From contig DHXU01000006.1 of assembly GCA_002413835.1 (NCBI GenBank), positions 64,386 to 128,385 on the forward strand: a DNA stretch of 64,000 nucleotides. The letters run 5' to 3'. Numbering within the stretch: the stretch's first letter is position 1; each line of letters starts with the position of its first letter. Positions 25,517 through 33,916 of this stretch are shown piece by piece. The translations under genes were made by a program, and so were the position numbers. Origin of the DNA: Candidatus Saccharibacteria bacterium UBA5148 (GTDB lineage Bacteria; Patescibacteriota; Saccharimonadia; Saccharimonadales; UBA4665). The notes under the pieces were generated by a model. The model made no database searches, was not told the DNA's origin, and saw only the letters and a program-made list of their open reading frames with translations.

Positions 25517-26452
25517 ATGAGGATGTGCCGCTATTATTTTCTTCCAGCACTGCTGCTGTTAGTTATCGGTATGTCGGTGATCGCTCCGGCGGTCACGCAT
25601 GCCCAAGGGGTAATCGGTTTGTCTGTCTCACCACCGACCTTTGAATTTTCTGCTAACCCCGGCGATACCATTACTAATACCATCCGGGTTGAGAACATCA
25701 CCGATCAGGCGCTGCCGATATCAGTTGATGTTCGTAACCTGACGGCAGTCGGTGAAGAGGGACAGGTGAACCTCAGCAAAGATGATAGCTCATACGCGCT
25801 GCAAAGCTGGATAAAAGTCAGTCCATCGGCTGATACTATCGCACCCAAGGAATCAAAAACCTTTGATTACACGATTACGATACCTGCGAATGCCGAACCA
25901 GGCGGTCGTTTCGGCTCAGTAGTATTTTCGACATCACCGAAACAAGTCAGCGGTGGCACAGGGGTCGCAGTCGGCCAGGAAGTCGGCGCCCTGGTGTTCC
26001 TGAAGATTGCCGGCGATGTTCATGAGAATGCCAAGATCGATTCCTTCTCTGCTGGCAGCAAACTTCATGAGTACGGCCCGGTTGCCTTTGAAGCCCGCGT
26101 CAAGAACCTTGGCAACGTCCAGTTCCGCCCGCGCGGGACTATCACTATCAGCAATATCTTCGGCAAGACAGTCGAAACAATTCCGGTTGATTCACGCAAC
26201 GTCCTGCCAGGAGCAATCCGCAAGATGGACGGCACCTGGAAGCACAAATGGCTGTTTGGCCCATATACGGCGACTGCGTCGTTGGTATATGGCAGCAAGG
26301 GTCAGATTATCACCGCCTCAACCAGCTTCTGGGGACTGCCATACCGGATTGTCGGCATCATCCTGGTTATTCTGCTTGTCATTGGTCTGGTCATCTTCCG
26401 TGGGCGCAAGCGGCTGTTCAAATCATTTAAAGTCTTATTTGGCAAAGACTAG
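25517..26452 (+). CDS. DUF916-like tail-anchored surface protein
   Basis: A 311-residue protein with a signal peptide (about 8-30, cleavage near HAQG), then GLSVSPPTFEFSANPGDTIT, WIKVSPSADTIAPKES and EPGGRFGSVVFSTSP, the classic DUF916-type beta-sandwich motifs, a second Ig-like domain (LGNVQFRPRGTITI) and a C-terminal membrane helix (about 275-297) followed by a basic tail. It is the cleanest member of the family in the window. The Ig/PKD gene starts 12 bases after its stop, so they form one transcript. Confidence 0.7.
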   Translation: MRMCRYYFLPALLLLVIGMSVIAPAVTHAQGVIGLSVSPPTFEFSANPGDTITNTIRVENITDQALPISVDVRNLTAVGEEGQVNLSKDDSSYALQSWIKVSPSADTIAPKESKTFDYTITIPANAEPGGRFGSVVFSTSPKQVSGGTGVAVGQEVGALVFLKIAGDVHENAKIDSFSAGSKLHEYGPVAFEARVKNLGNVQFRPRGTITISNIFGKTVETIPVDSRNVLPGAIRKMDGTWKHKWLFGPYTATASLVYGSKGQIITASTSFWGLPYRIVGIILVILLVIGLVIFRGRKRLFKSFKVLFGKD

Positions 26453-26464
26453 GCGGCGCGTGTC

Positions 26465-27850
26465 ATGCGCTTCAATATCTGGTTCGGCGGTTGTACGACG
26501 CTAATCCTTCTGGCTATGCTGGTACTCGGGCCAGGGAGGGCCGCGGCTGACGTCGCTGTCAGCATAGGGGTTGGTGATACCTTGGTCAATCTGACGGGAC
26601 AGACCTCTCCCGGTGCGTTCGTGACCATCAAAGACGATGATGTAGTTATTGGGACTATTGTCGCCGATGGTACGGGTAACTTTGTGAAGCTTATCGGCGC
26701 TCAGACGCCGGGCATTCATAATCTGAGCCTGTTCACCAAAACGACCAGCGGCTCGATCAGTGACAGTCTGCAGCTGACTGCCAATCTGCGGGAACACGAT
26801 ACGACCGATGCATTTGTCTTCTTGCCGACGACGATAACCTTATCGGGCAGCGATATCTCACCCGGCAATGAACTGGTCGCCCACGGCGAGACAATCCCGG
26901 GCGGCGTGGTGCAGATATACGTCGACCAAATCGCCCCGCTCCAGGTAGTTGCCGACAGTGCCGGCATATGGGACCTGCATATCGGGCCAGGCAGGCTGAA
27001 TCCAGGGAATCATAGCATAACGGCCTACGTGACAGATGGGAACGGCCAGCAGAGCGCACCGACAGCGCCGCGCTTTTTCACGATCCTGGCCAGTCCGGCA
27101 AATCCGCTCCCGATGACTCCGCAGACTGACCAGGCGCCCGCTACGGCACCACTGCACACACCGTCAATCAACCTCCCCAAAGATAATGCCATCGCAGCAA
27201 CTGAGCAGATTACGGTCATCGGCTTGAGTGACGCCTACGCTCAGATAGAAGTCTGGCGTAACAATCGTCTGATGGGATCGGTCTTCGCTGACAAACATGG
27301 CGGCTGGTTTCTGACGATCCTGCTGCAGACCGGCATGAACGAAATTACCTCGCGGGCCTGTAGCGGCGCGCAGTGTAGTAAGTTTTCAGGCGTCATCCAT
27401 ATCCGTTACGACCCCAAGGAAGCTCCGGCAGCAGCGCTACGGCTACTGCTGGACGCCTACCGCTTCGATACCGGCATCGGGCAGAACATTCACCTGAGTG
27501 CGTCAGTCTTGAGCGGCCAGAAGCCCTACATCTATGAGATTGACTGGGGAGACGGCACGGACCAGCTGATTTCGTCAAATGACGGCCAGACTATATTTTC
27601 TCATGCCTACGTCAGCGCCGGCCGGTATACCGGTAAGATTAAGGTCGAGGATGCCTCTGGTGCGGCGGTGCAGAACTCGTTTAGTGTCAATATCCATGGC
27701 AACACCCAACATCATCCGGTCTGGAAACTGGTAGCGCCGGGGTTGGCTATGCTTGCAGTGCTACTTATCATTGTCCAGCAGGCACAGAATAGTATAACGA
27801 TGAGTTCCGTGTGGGCTGCAATACGCAGGGCCTTCAGGCGTTTCAAATAG
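26465..27850 (+). CDS. Membrane-anchored Ig-like/PKD-domain surface protein
   Basis: A 461-residue protein with a signal segment (about 8-28), three Ig-like bacterial domains (LTGQTSPGAFVTI; LVAHGETIPGGVVQI; ITVIGLSDAYAQIEV), a PKD domain (YEIDWGDGTDQLIS ... FSHAYVSAGRYTGKIKV) near 340-410 and a C-terminal membrane helix (about 420-440) with a basic end. A shorter relative lies at 59791 at the end of locus B. PKD/Ig chains usually act as spacers or adhesive stalks. The GTC-ATG start lies 12 bases after the DUF916-like gene. Confidence 0.7.
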   Translation: MRFNIWFGGCTTLILLAMLVLGPGRAAADVAVSIGVGDTLVNLTGQTSPGAFVTIKDDDVVIGTIVADGTGNFVKLIGAQTPGIHNLSLFTKTTSGSISDSLQLTANLREHDTTDAFVFLPTTITLSGSDISPGNELVAHGETIPGGVVQIYVDQIAPLQVVADSAGIWDLHIGPGRLNPGNHSITAYVTDGNGQQSAPTAPRFFTILASPANPLPMTPQTDQAPATAPLHTPSINLPKDNAIAATEQITVIGLSDAYAQIEVWRNNRLMGSVFADKHGGWFLTILLQTGMNEITSRACSGAQCSKFSGVIHIRYDPKEAPAAALRLLLDAYRFDTGIGQNIHLSASVLSGQKPYIYEIDWGDGTDQLISSNDGQTIFSHAYVSAGRYTGKIKVEDASGAAVQNSFSVNIHGNTQHHPVWKLVAPGLAMLAVLLIIVQQAQNSITMSSVWAAIRRAFRRFK

Positions 27851-27962
27851 CGCCGGGCAAACTACCCCGTCTAGCAATTATCAACCTGATAGATTAGGGT
27901 AGCCATTATGTGTCAGACGGATTATTATAGAAACACGCGGCAAACCGCTTATATTGTAGATT

Positions 27963-30821
27963 ATGGCAAAAAATAAAAAGCCGACCAAACGCAGGAAACA
28001 GTCAACCGTTTCAAATATCGGGTCTGCTTCTGCGCCCAAAAATAGTACAGCCGTTACACAGTCAGCCAAAAAATCGCGTTCCAAAGCTGTGTCAAAACCA
28101 CGGCCGAAAGCAGCCCGCCCGCCGGCAGTAGTGATTGAGACTGCTTCTGAAATGCCGCCAACGGGTCGTACGGCCGCCGCGTCACTACGAGCGGCCTGGC
28201 AGTACACACGATCGCTCATCCGGCCGCCACGGTTCGGAAAAGTATTTGCGGCCGGAAGCTTCGTTGTGCTGATGCTGACGACGTTGTTCTGGACGGCCCT
28301 GACGGCCCGTCTTCATCAGGCCAACGCTGACCAGCTGATCGATGGCTATCTGTTTGAGAACTGGCAGACATTCCAGAGAGCGACATTCCCGGGGGCACAC
28401 AGCTTTTTGATAAAATGGCCGATTTTCGCTGGTATGCAGCTGTTTGGTAATTCACCACGAGTATTCATGGCAGTTACGATACTGATGGTTCTGCTGACGG
28501 TCGGCACGTTCGCCTATATACTGCACCGGATTGTCCGGCGCCCGGCCATATGGGGCCTGTTGTGCCTGGCATTGTCATCAATACTGCTGCTGGTACCTGC
28601 TCAGCCCGGTGCCGGCGTGTTGCTGCCGGCCAATATGGCAATGACTACCACCCGCAACCTTGAGTATATTGTGTTTATTGCAGTTTTGTATCTTGTGGCC
28701 CGGCTGGTGCGCATCCGCAGTCTGGCTTTCCTGACGGCTGTGGCTGCGGCGGCACTGCTGCTGGCCAGCGATACATTGTTCACGGTTCTGGCGGCCGGTA
28801 GCGGACTGTTTGCCGTCGTCTGGTATCTGCTCGTCATCAGACGGCGCTCCGATGCCATGTCTGTCAGCCGCATCATATGGGTTGCCGTGCTGGGCCTCGT
28901 CGTGGCCAGTGGCCTGCTACTCGTGCTGGACAGTCTGAACCTGACTCATATCGGTAACGGGCAGGCTACTTCGCCGTACCCGCTGGTTCATTCGGTCAGG
29001 CAACTTGGACTTGGTCTGACCTATAGTATCGGGGCAATACTGACCAATTTCGGGGCCAATCCTGTCCACGGCGTCCTGATTGTGCGGGATATACCCGGTG
29101 CCCTGCTGAACAGTCTGAAACATCTATCCATTGTGGCCTACGCTGTTAACCTTTTGCTGCTGATCACCGGCCTGTATACGGCCGTGAAACTATTGTTTTC
29201 ACGGCCCGCTCCAGTGGTGAATCAACTGGACGGTCCAGACACGCTCGCCGATGCCGGGCATTGGAAGCGGCTGTCGGTGCTGCTGATCGGCGCTACCATC
29301 GCTGCCGGCGCCGTCTTCGTACTGACTGATCACTATTACCCGGTCGATGCCCGCTACCTGACCATCGGATTATTCGCAGTCGGGGTTGCGGCAGCCACCT
29401 TCCTTCGTGACCGGGAGCTGCCATACCGACAACTGGCAATCAGTGCTATTGTCCTGGTTGTAGTCATTCCGATCGGCCTGATGACTTCATGGCAGGAGTA
29501 TCACGCTGATGCTCGTGCTATGGCTGGCCGCAGCCGCGTCACAGCGCGGGTGTCGGATGAGTTGGAGCGCCATAAAGTTGACCGCCTCGTTGGTAATTAC
29601 TGGGACGTTACCCCGGCAAAAGCGGCTACTGCCCGTCCGATTACGATCGCCCCGGTCGACCAGTGCACCTTGCCACGTCCGGTACTGAACAGCAGCGCCT
29701 GGTTCGAGAAGCCACGGGATACCTCCACGGCATATCTGGCGATCCGCGACGGTTCTCAGTTAGCGGGCCCCGATGGCGCTCCCCAGAGTGACGATACGGC
29801 CACGTATGGCGGTTGCAGCCTGGCACATGTCGTCGGCGTGTATGGCGTTCCGGCTGAGCGCATTATTGTTAATCCGGCATACGGCCAACAGTATGCGCCA
29901 GATGTGCTGCTACTGTTATATCCGGGCGGATTTAAACCGTTGATTACTACTCCCGACGCCCAACCAGCTCAGACGCCGACTGCAGCTCCGGCAGCAGCAC
30001 CAAAACCGGCAATTAGTCCACTCGTGCCATTTTCAGAGCGCGAAATCTGTAGCCGTGGGCTGACGCTGCAGGTGGTGGCACATCAGGATGATGATCTGCT
30101 GTTTATGAATCCAGATTTGCTTGGCACTATCAAAGATGGCGGCTGCGTCCGGACGGTCTATCTGACGGCTGGTGACGCTGGGGAGGGTGCCTCGTATTGG
30201 GTTGGCCGGGAACAGGGCGCTATGGCTGCCTATGCGCATATGTATGATGTACCGAATACCTGGCACGAGGAGCAGCAACTGCTGGCCGGACATCTCGTGA
30301 CGGTCGAGTATCTGGCGGATATCCCGCAGGTCTCCCTGGTATTTATGCGATTGCCTGATGGCAACATGCGGGGAGAAGGCTTCGCTGCTGACAACGACCA
30401 AAGCCTGCACAAACTGTTAAACGGTGAAATAGCAAAAATTGATACGGTAGATAAACGTGCCTCATATAGCAAGCAGGATATTATCACGGCACTGCAAGCT
30501 GTTATGGTCGCTGATTCGCCGGATACTATTCGGACGCAAGGTTCGTCCGATCCGGCTGATGGCGACCATGCGGATCACCATGCCGCCGGTATTCTGACTG
30601 ATGAGGCAGCCCGAGGCTACCCCGAGCCGTATACGATTAGTCATTATATTGGCTATCCTGACAAGGAATTCCCGGTGAACCTGACTGATGACGATATCGT
30701 CCGGAAGCAGGGTGTATTCTTAACATACGCGAAATTCGACGGCGCAGTCTGCCAGACGGCTTTTGAATGCCAGCAGACCTATACGTACGGCAGGTATCTG
30801 TCTCGGCAGTATAAGCCGTAG
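27963..30821 (+). CDS. Polytopic glycosyltransferase-like membrane protein fused to a PIG-L deacetylase domain
   Basis: A 952-residue protein. A basic, disordered N-terminus (about 1-95) is followed by about ten transmembrane segments (about 95-510) arranged like GT39/GT-C type membrane proteins; a loop domain (about 530-680) leads to a C-terminal PIG-L (LmbE-like) zinc deacetylase: AHQDDDLL (His707, Asp709/710) and the later DHADHH near 867-872. PIG-L enzymes remove acetyl from N-acetylglucosamine-type sugars, so the fusion may make and deacetylate a lipid-linked or surface glycan. A TATATT box ends seven bases before the ATG. The GT assignment is by topology. Confidence 0.7.
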   Translation: MAKNKKPTKRRKQSTVSNIGSASAPKNSTAVTQSAKKSRSKAVSKPRPKAARPPAVVIETASEMPPTGRTAAASLRAAWQYTRSLIRPPRFGKVFAAGSFVVLMLTTLFWTALTARLHQANADQLIDGYLFENWQTFQRATFPGAHSFLIKWPIFAGMQLFGNSPRVFMAVTILMVLLTVGTFAYILHRIVRRPAIWGLLCLALSSILLLVPAQPGAGVLLPANMAMTTTRNLEYIVFIAVLYLVARLVRIRSLAFLTAVAAAALLLASDTLFTVLAAGSGLFAVVWYLLVIRRRSDAMSVSRIIWVAVLGLVVASGLLLVLDSLNLTHIGNGQATSPYPLVHSVRQLGLGLTYSIGAILTNFGANPVHGVLIVRDIPGALLNSLKHLSIVAYAVNLLLLITGLYTAVKLLFSRPAPVVNQLDGPDTLADAGHWKRLSVLLIGATIAAGAVFVLTDHYYPVDARYLTIGLFAVGVAAATFLRDRELPYRQLAISAIVLVVVIPIGLMTSWQEYHADARAMAGRSRVTARVSDELERHKVDRLVGNYWDVTPAKAATARPITIAPVDQCTLPRPVLNSSAWFEKPRDTSTAYLAIRDGSQLAGPDGAPQSDDTATYGGCSLAHVVGVYGVPAERIIVNPAYGQQYAPDVLLLLYPGGFKPLITTPDAQPAQTPTAAPAAAPKPAISPLVPFSEREICSRGLTLQVVAHQDDDLLFMNPDLLGTIKDGGCVRTVYLTAGDAGEGASYWVGREQGAMAAYAHMYDVPNTWHEEQQLLAGHLVTVEYLADIPQVSLVFMRLPDGNMRGEGFAADNDQSLHKLLNGEIAKIDTVDKRASYSKQDIITALQAVMVADSPDTIRTQGSSDPADGDHADHHAAGILTDEAARGYPEPYTISHYIGYPDKEFPVNLTDDDIVRKQGVFLTYAKFDGAVCQTAFECQQTYTYGRYLSRQYKP

Positions 30822-30915
30822 TTGATAAAGTAGTGTTTGTTTTTGTTTCTATTTTGTCTCTGTTTTGTCTCTGTTTTTCTGGAGTCCGCTGCCGCATATC
30901 AGCAGTAAGCTGCAA

Positions 30916-31017
30916 TCAGGCACGTGGGTGAGTATCACGGCCGCGACCAGTCTGCTGTCCATTCTTGCGTTCTGTGAGCGTGTGTTCGATTTTTGAGAGA
31001 ATCTGTTCAATTGTCAT
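30916..31017 (-). CDS. Small ORF, 33 residues, amphipathic helix
   Basis: The ATG at 31017 is preceded by AAAGG eight bases upstream and opens MTIEQILSKIEHTLTERKNG, a likely amphipathic helix, then a polar tail to a stop at 30916. No family is recognised. It is alone in the 30822-31285 gap, convergent with the deacetylase fusion gene. Downstream of it is a T-rich stretch with repeated TTTTGTCTCTG units. Composition fits a real microprotein but chance cannot be excluded. Confidence 0.35.
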   Translation of the reverse strand: MTIEQILSKIEHTLTERKNGQQTGRGRDTHPRA

Positions 31018-31285
31018 AGTTGTACCTTTGTCAGTTTATAGTTACCTATTTTCTTTTATATTTTTGTTAGAACTTTTTGGTGTTTGCATTTGCCTGTTTG
31101 TTTGGCTGTTTGTCTTACTCACCTGCAGACTACTATAAAATGCTTTGACGCAGCGCTCTGTTATATATTTAACATGAGCACGATTTTGCACAAAAATCCA
31201 AATATTTACAGGGGTGCTTTTGTGGAAGTTATCAGGTATAATCGGTTGGCAAGAGTTGGGTTCACCCGGCTTGAGCCTGCAGACT

Positions 31286-31359
31286 GGCGCGTTGGCGGAG
31301 CAGTTACGCAGAGGTCTGCAAAACCTCGTAGATGGGTGCAACTCCCATACGTGCCTCCA
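31286..31359 (+). tRNA. tRNA-Cys (GCA)
   Basis: The acceptor stem GGCGCGT pairs with ACGTGCC (one G-U), followed by discriminator U and encoded CCA. The anticodon arm AGGTC-TGCAAAA-CCT gives GCA. The T-arm ATGGG-TGCAACT-CCCAT carries the A-for-G variation TGCAACT instead of TTCRANY, which is unusual. A TATAAT box stands at 31237-31242. A terminator follows. Confidence 0.85.
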
Positions 31360-31385
31360 GATTACTGTAATTCCATTGACCAGAG

Positions 31386-31410
31386 CACTCCTTTCGAGGA
31401 GTGTTTTGTT
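31386..31410 (+). terminator. Rho-independent terminator after tRNA-Cys
   Basis: Stem CACTCC/GGAGTG with a TTTCGA loop and a following TTTTGTT. Confidence 0.75.
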
Positions 31411-31441
31411 ATGTTGACTGCCAATCGCCGGAGTAGGAATT

Positions 31442-31471
31442 TTGGGCTGACAAGAACCGGTGGAGTATGAT
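31442..31471 (+). promoter_or_regulatory. Candidate promoter of the kai operon
   Basis: TTGGGC at 31442-31447 and TATGAT at 31466-31471 are separated by 18 bases, placing a transcript start near 31478 and a leader of about 40 bases before the kaiC ATG. Confidence 0.45.
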
Positions 31472-31519
31472 TTACTAGAATGAAGTGTGTAATGTAGTAA
31501 CGACAGGAATATAGTGCCC

Positions 31520-33214
31520 ATGCTCAGCAATCTCCCGAAATCCCCGACTGGAATCGAAGGTCTAGACGAAATAACTGATGGCGGTCTGCCCACCGGGCGG
31601 CCAACACTGATAGCCGGCAATGCTGGCTGCGGCAAGACGCTGCTGGCTATGGAATTTCTGGTCAACGGTATCACCAAATATAAGGAGAACGGAGTCTTCA
31701 TAAGTTTCGAAGAATCGGCCGATGACCTGATACAAAATGTTGCCTCACTGGGGTACGATCTGTCAAAACTGATAGACAAAAAGCAGCTGCGCATCGACCA
31801 GATACAGGTCGATCGCACCGAAATTGCCGAAACTGGTGAGTATGATCTGGAAGGCTTGTTTATCCGGCTCGACTACGCCATCAAATCTATCAATGCCAAG
31901 CGGGTCGTGCTTGATACTATCGAGTCATTGTTCTCAGGCTTTACGAATGAAGCGATTCTGCGCTCAGAGCTGCGCCGGCTGTTCGCCTGGCTGAAAGACC
32001 GCGGTGTGACGGCTATCATCACTGGCGAATGCGGCGACGCGACGCTGACGCGTCAGGGACTCGAAGAATATGTATCGGACTGTGTTATCTTATTGGACCA
32101 CCGGATTGTGAACCAGATATCGACGCGGCGGATGCGGATCGTCAAATACCGCGGCTCGACGCACGGCACCAACGAATACCCGTTCCTGATTGACAAAGAC
32201 GGCATCTCGGTCATGCCGATCACGTCTATCAAGCTTGACCATACTATCTCATCCAAGCGCATCACATCCGGCATCGCTGAGCTCGATGCTATGCTTGGCG
32301 GCGGCTTCTACGAGGGGTCTAACATACTGCTGTCTGGTACGGCCGGAACCGGCAAGACAAACGTCGCTACCTATTTTGTCAATGCTAATGCCGAAAAGGG
32401 CAATCGTTCTCTATACATCGCCTTTGAGGAATCACCGCAGCAAATGGTCCGGAATGCTAAATCTATCGGACTGGATATTCAGTGGCACATCGATAGCGGG
32501 TTGCTGAAGTTCGAATCTTCACGCTCAACCTCGCAGGGGCTGGAAATGCACCTGGCGAAGTTTTATAAACTTATCAAATCGTATAAGCCGACAGTGGTCG
32601 TTGTTGATCCGATGACAACCCTGGTTGCGTCGGGATCTGCGAAAGAGGTCAGGGCTATGCTGAGTCGGATGATGGATATGTTCCGCGCCGAAAACATCAC
32701 AGCTATCTTTACTTCACTGACGGAAGGCGGCGATAATCTGGAGCATACCGATATCGGAGTCTCATCTTTCGTCGATACCTGGCTGCTATTACGCGACTAC
32801 GAGGTCAACGGCGAACGTAACAAGCTGATGTACGTCCTGAAGTCCCGTGGCACCGCCCACTCCAACCAGGTCCGTGAATTCGTCATTACCGACAAAGGTA
32901 TTCACCTGGTTGACGTCTATCTCGGCGAAGAAGGCATATTGACCGGATCGGCCCGGGTTGCAGCCGAAGCCCGCTTCAATGCTAGAGACGCCATCCGCCG
33001 TAATGATTTGTTTATCAGACAGCAGAAATTAGCCTATGAAAAACATGTTACGGAGGCGGAAATTAAGAGCTTGACGGTGCGGCGCGACATGCAGGACAAA
33101 CAAATTGAAAGCTTTAAATCTATAGAGGAGAAACGTCAGGATGATGTAGCTTCAGACCAGGCTTTGCTAAAATCTGCCCGCGGAAAAGGACGTAACGATC
33201 ATGCCAAAAAATAG
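31520..33214 (+). CDS. kaiC: KaiC-like circadian-clock ATPase/kinase
   Basis: 564 residues from ATG 31520 (CAGGAA lies about ten bases upstream; GTG 31514 would add two residues). Two RecA-like domains: CI with Walker A GNAGCGKT (33-40) and catalytic FEES; CII with Walker A GTAGTGKT (about 273-280) and catalytic FEES. The CII autophosphorylation loop reads GVSSFVDTWLLL where cyanobacterial KaiC has ISTITDT, so a Ser-Ser pair replaces Ser431/Thr432. RGTAHSNQVREF matches the family RGSWHDKAIREF. A charged tail of about 80 residues extends beyond the usual 519. It heads an operon with two kaiB genes and a kinase; no kaiA is present. Confidence 0.92.
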   Translation: MLSNLPKSPTGIEGLDEITDGGLPTGRPTLIAGNAGCGKTLLAMEFLVNGITKYKENGVFISFEESADDLIQNVASLGYDLSKLIDKKQLRIDQIQVDRTEIAETGEYDLEGLFIRLDYAIKSINAKRVVLDTIESLFSGFTNEAILRSELRRLFAWLKDRGVTAIITGECGDATLTRQGLEEYVSDCVILLDHRIVNQISTRRMRIVKYRGSTHGTNEYPFLIDKDGISVMPITSIKLDHTISSKRITSGIAELDAMLGGGFYEGSNILLSGTAGTGKTNVATYFVNANAEKGNRSLYIAFEESPQQMVRNAKSIGLDIQWHIDSGLLKFESSRSTSQGLEMHLAKFYKLIKSYKPTVVVVDPMTTLVASGSAKEVRAMLSRMMDMFRAENITAIFTSLTEGGDNLEHTDIGVSSFVDTWLLLRDYEVNGERNKLMYVLKSRGTAHSNQVREFVITDKGIHLVDVYLGEEGILTGSARVAAEARFNARDAIRRNDLFIRQQKLAYEKHVTEAEIKSLTVRRDMQDKQIESFKSIEEKRQDDVASDQALLKSARGKGRNDHAKK

Positions 33215-33578
33215 TGAATACGAACTACGGCTCTATGTCGCCGGTAACACCGCCAAATCAATGCTGGCTGTCAAGAACCTGAAACACTATTGTGAGGAGC
33301 ATCTCAAGGGCAAGTACTCGATCGAAGTCATCGACCTGTTAGAGAATCCAGCTTTGGCTGAAGGCGACCAGATTTTGGCTATCCCGACGCTGGTCAGGCG
33401 AGTACCGGCGCCGATCCGCAAGATTATCGGCGACTTGTCCAACGAGGAGAAGGTGCTGGTCGGGCTTGATATTAAACTCAAAGACAACCTTAGAGACAAC
33501 CTCAAAGACAAGCTCGAAGACAGCCTCAGAGACGAACATAAAGCTAAACTAACAGACCAAACGAAGAGGGCGGCTTGA
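33201..33578 (+). CDS. kaiB: KaiB-like protein 1 with charged helical tail
   Basis: 125 residues. The first about 90 are close to cyanobacterial KaiB: LYVAGNTAKSMLAVKNL, VIDLLENPALAEGDQILA, PTLVRRVPAPIRKIIGDLSN, EKVLVGLD. KaiB is a thioredoxin-like fold-switching protein that docks on KaiC CI. The last about 30 residues are an unusual repeat of K/R-D-N/K-L-x-D units, a likely charged helix. The gene overlaps the kaiC end by 14 bp and its stop overlaps the start of the second kaiB. Confidence 0.9.
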   Translation: MPKNSEYELRLYVAGNTAKSMLAVKNLKHYCEEHLKGKYSIEVIDLLENPALAEGDQILAIPTLVRRVPAPIRKIIGDLSNEEKVLVGLDIKLKDNLRDNLKDKLEDSLRDEHKAKLTDQTKRAA

Positions 33579-33916
33579 CGGCCGACCGATCCGACATGCA
33601 ATCCGCGAATACAACCGAAAACTATGTTCTACGGTTGTATATCACCGGCGCTAACCATCATTCCATGATGGCCGTCAAAAATATCAAAATGATCTGCGAA
33701 ACGTATTTGCCCGGTGCCTACACTTTGGAAATTATAGATGTCTATCAACAGCCACATCTGGCCGAAGAAGAAGACATAATCGCCGCGCCGACGCTTATCA
33801 AACTGTCGCCGGCGCCCCGGCGCAAACTTATTGGCAACCTGTCGGATACGCAGCGCGTGCTGGCCGCACTGGACCTGCCTGGAGATACAAAATACGGCGA
33901 AGGGGCGTTCGTATGA
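33575..33916 (+). CDS. kaiB: KaiB-like protein 2
   Basis: 113 residues from a TTG start at 33575 (overlapping the previous stop, with AGAGGG just upstream); ATG 33596 is an alternative. It is a second KaiB-fold protein: LRLYITGANHHSMMAVKNI, LEIIDVYQQPHLAEEEDIIA, PTLIKLSPAPRRKLIGNLSD, RVLAALDL. It is more diverged from cyanobacterial KaiB than copy 1, as is usual for the second kaiB of non-cyanobacterial kaiBC loci. Its stop overlaps the kinase start (ATGA). Confidence 0.88.
   Translation: MTADRSDMQSANTTENYVLRLYITGANHHSMMAVKNIKMICETYLPGAYTLEIIDVYQQPHLAEEEDIIAAPTLIKLSPAPRRKLIGNLSDTQRVLAALDLPGDTKYGEGAFV

Noticed and set aside
30838..30890. T-rich repeat as a CRISPR or regulatory array
   Set aside because: Only two or three imperfect TTTTGTCTCTG units without spacers; probably simple slippage near a transcript end.
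31042..31818. Long minus-strand ORF across tRNA-Cys and the kaiC start
   Set aside because: It overlaps a well-formed tRNA gene and the start of kaiC, so it cannot be real as a whole.
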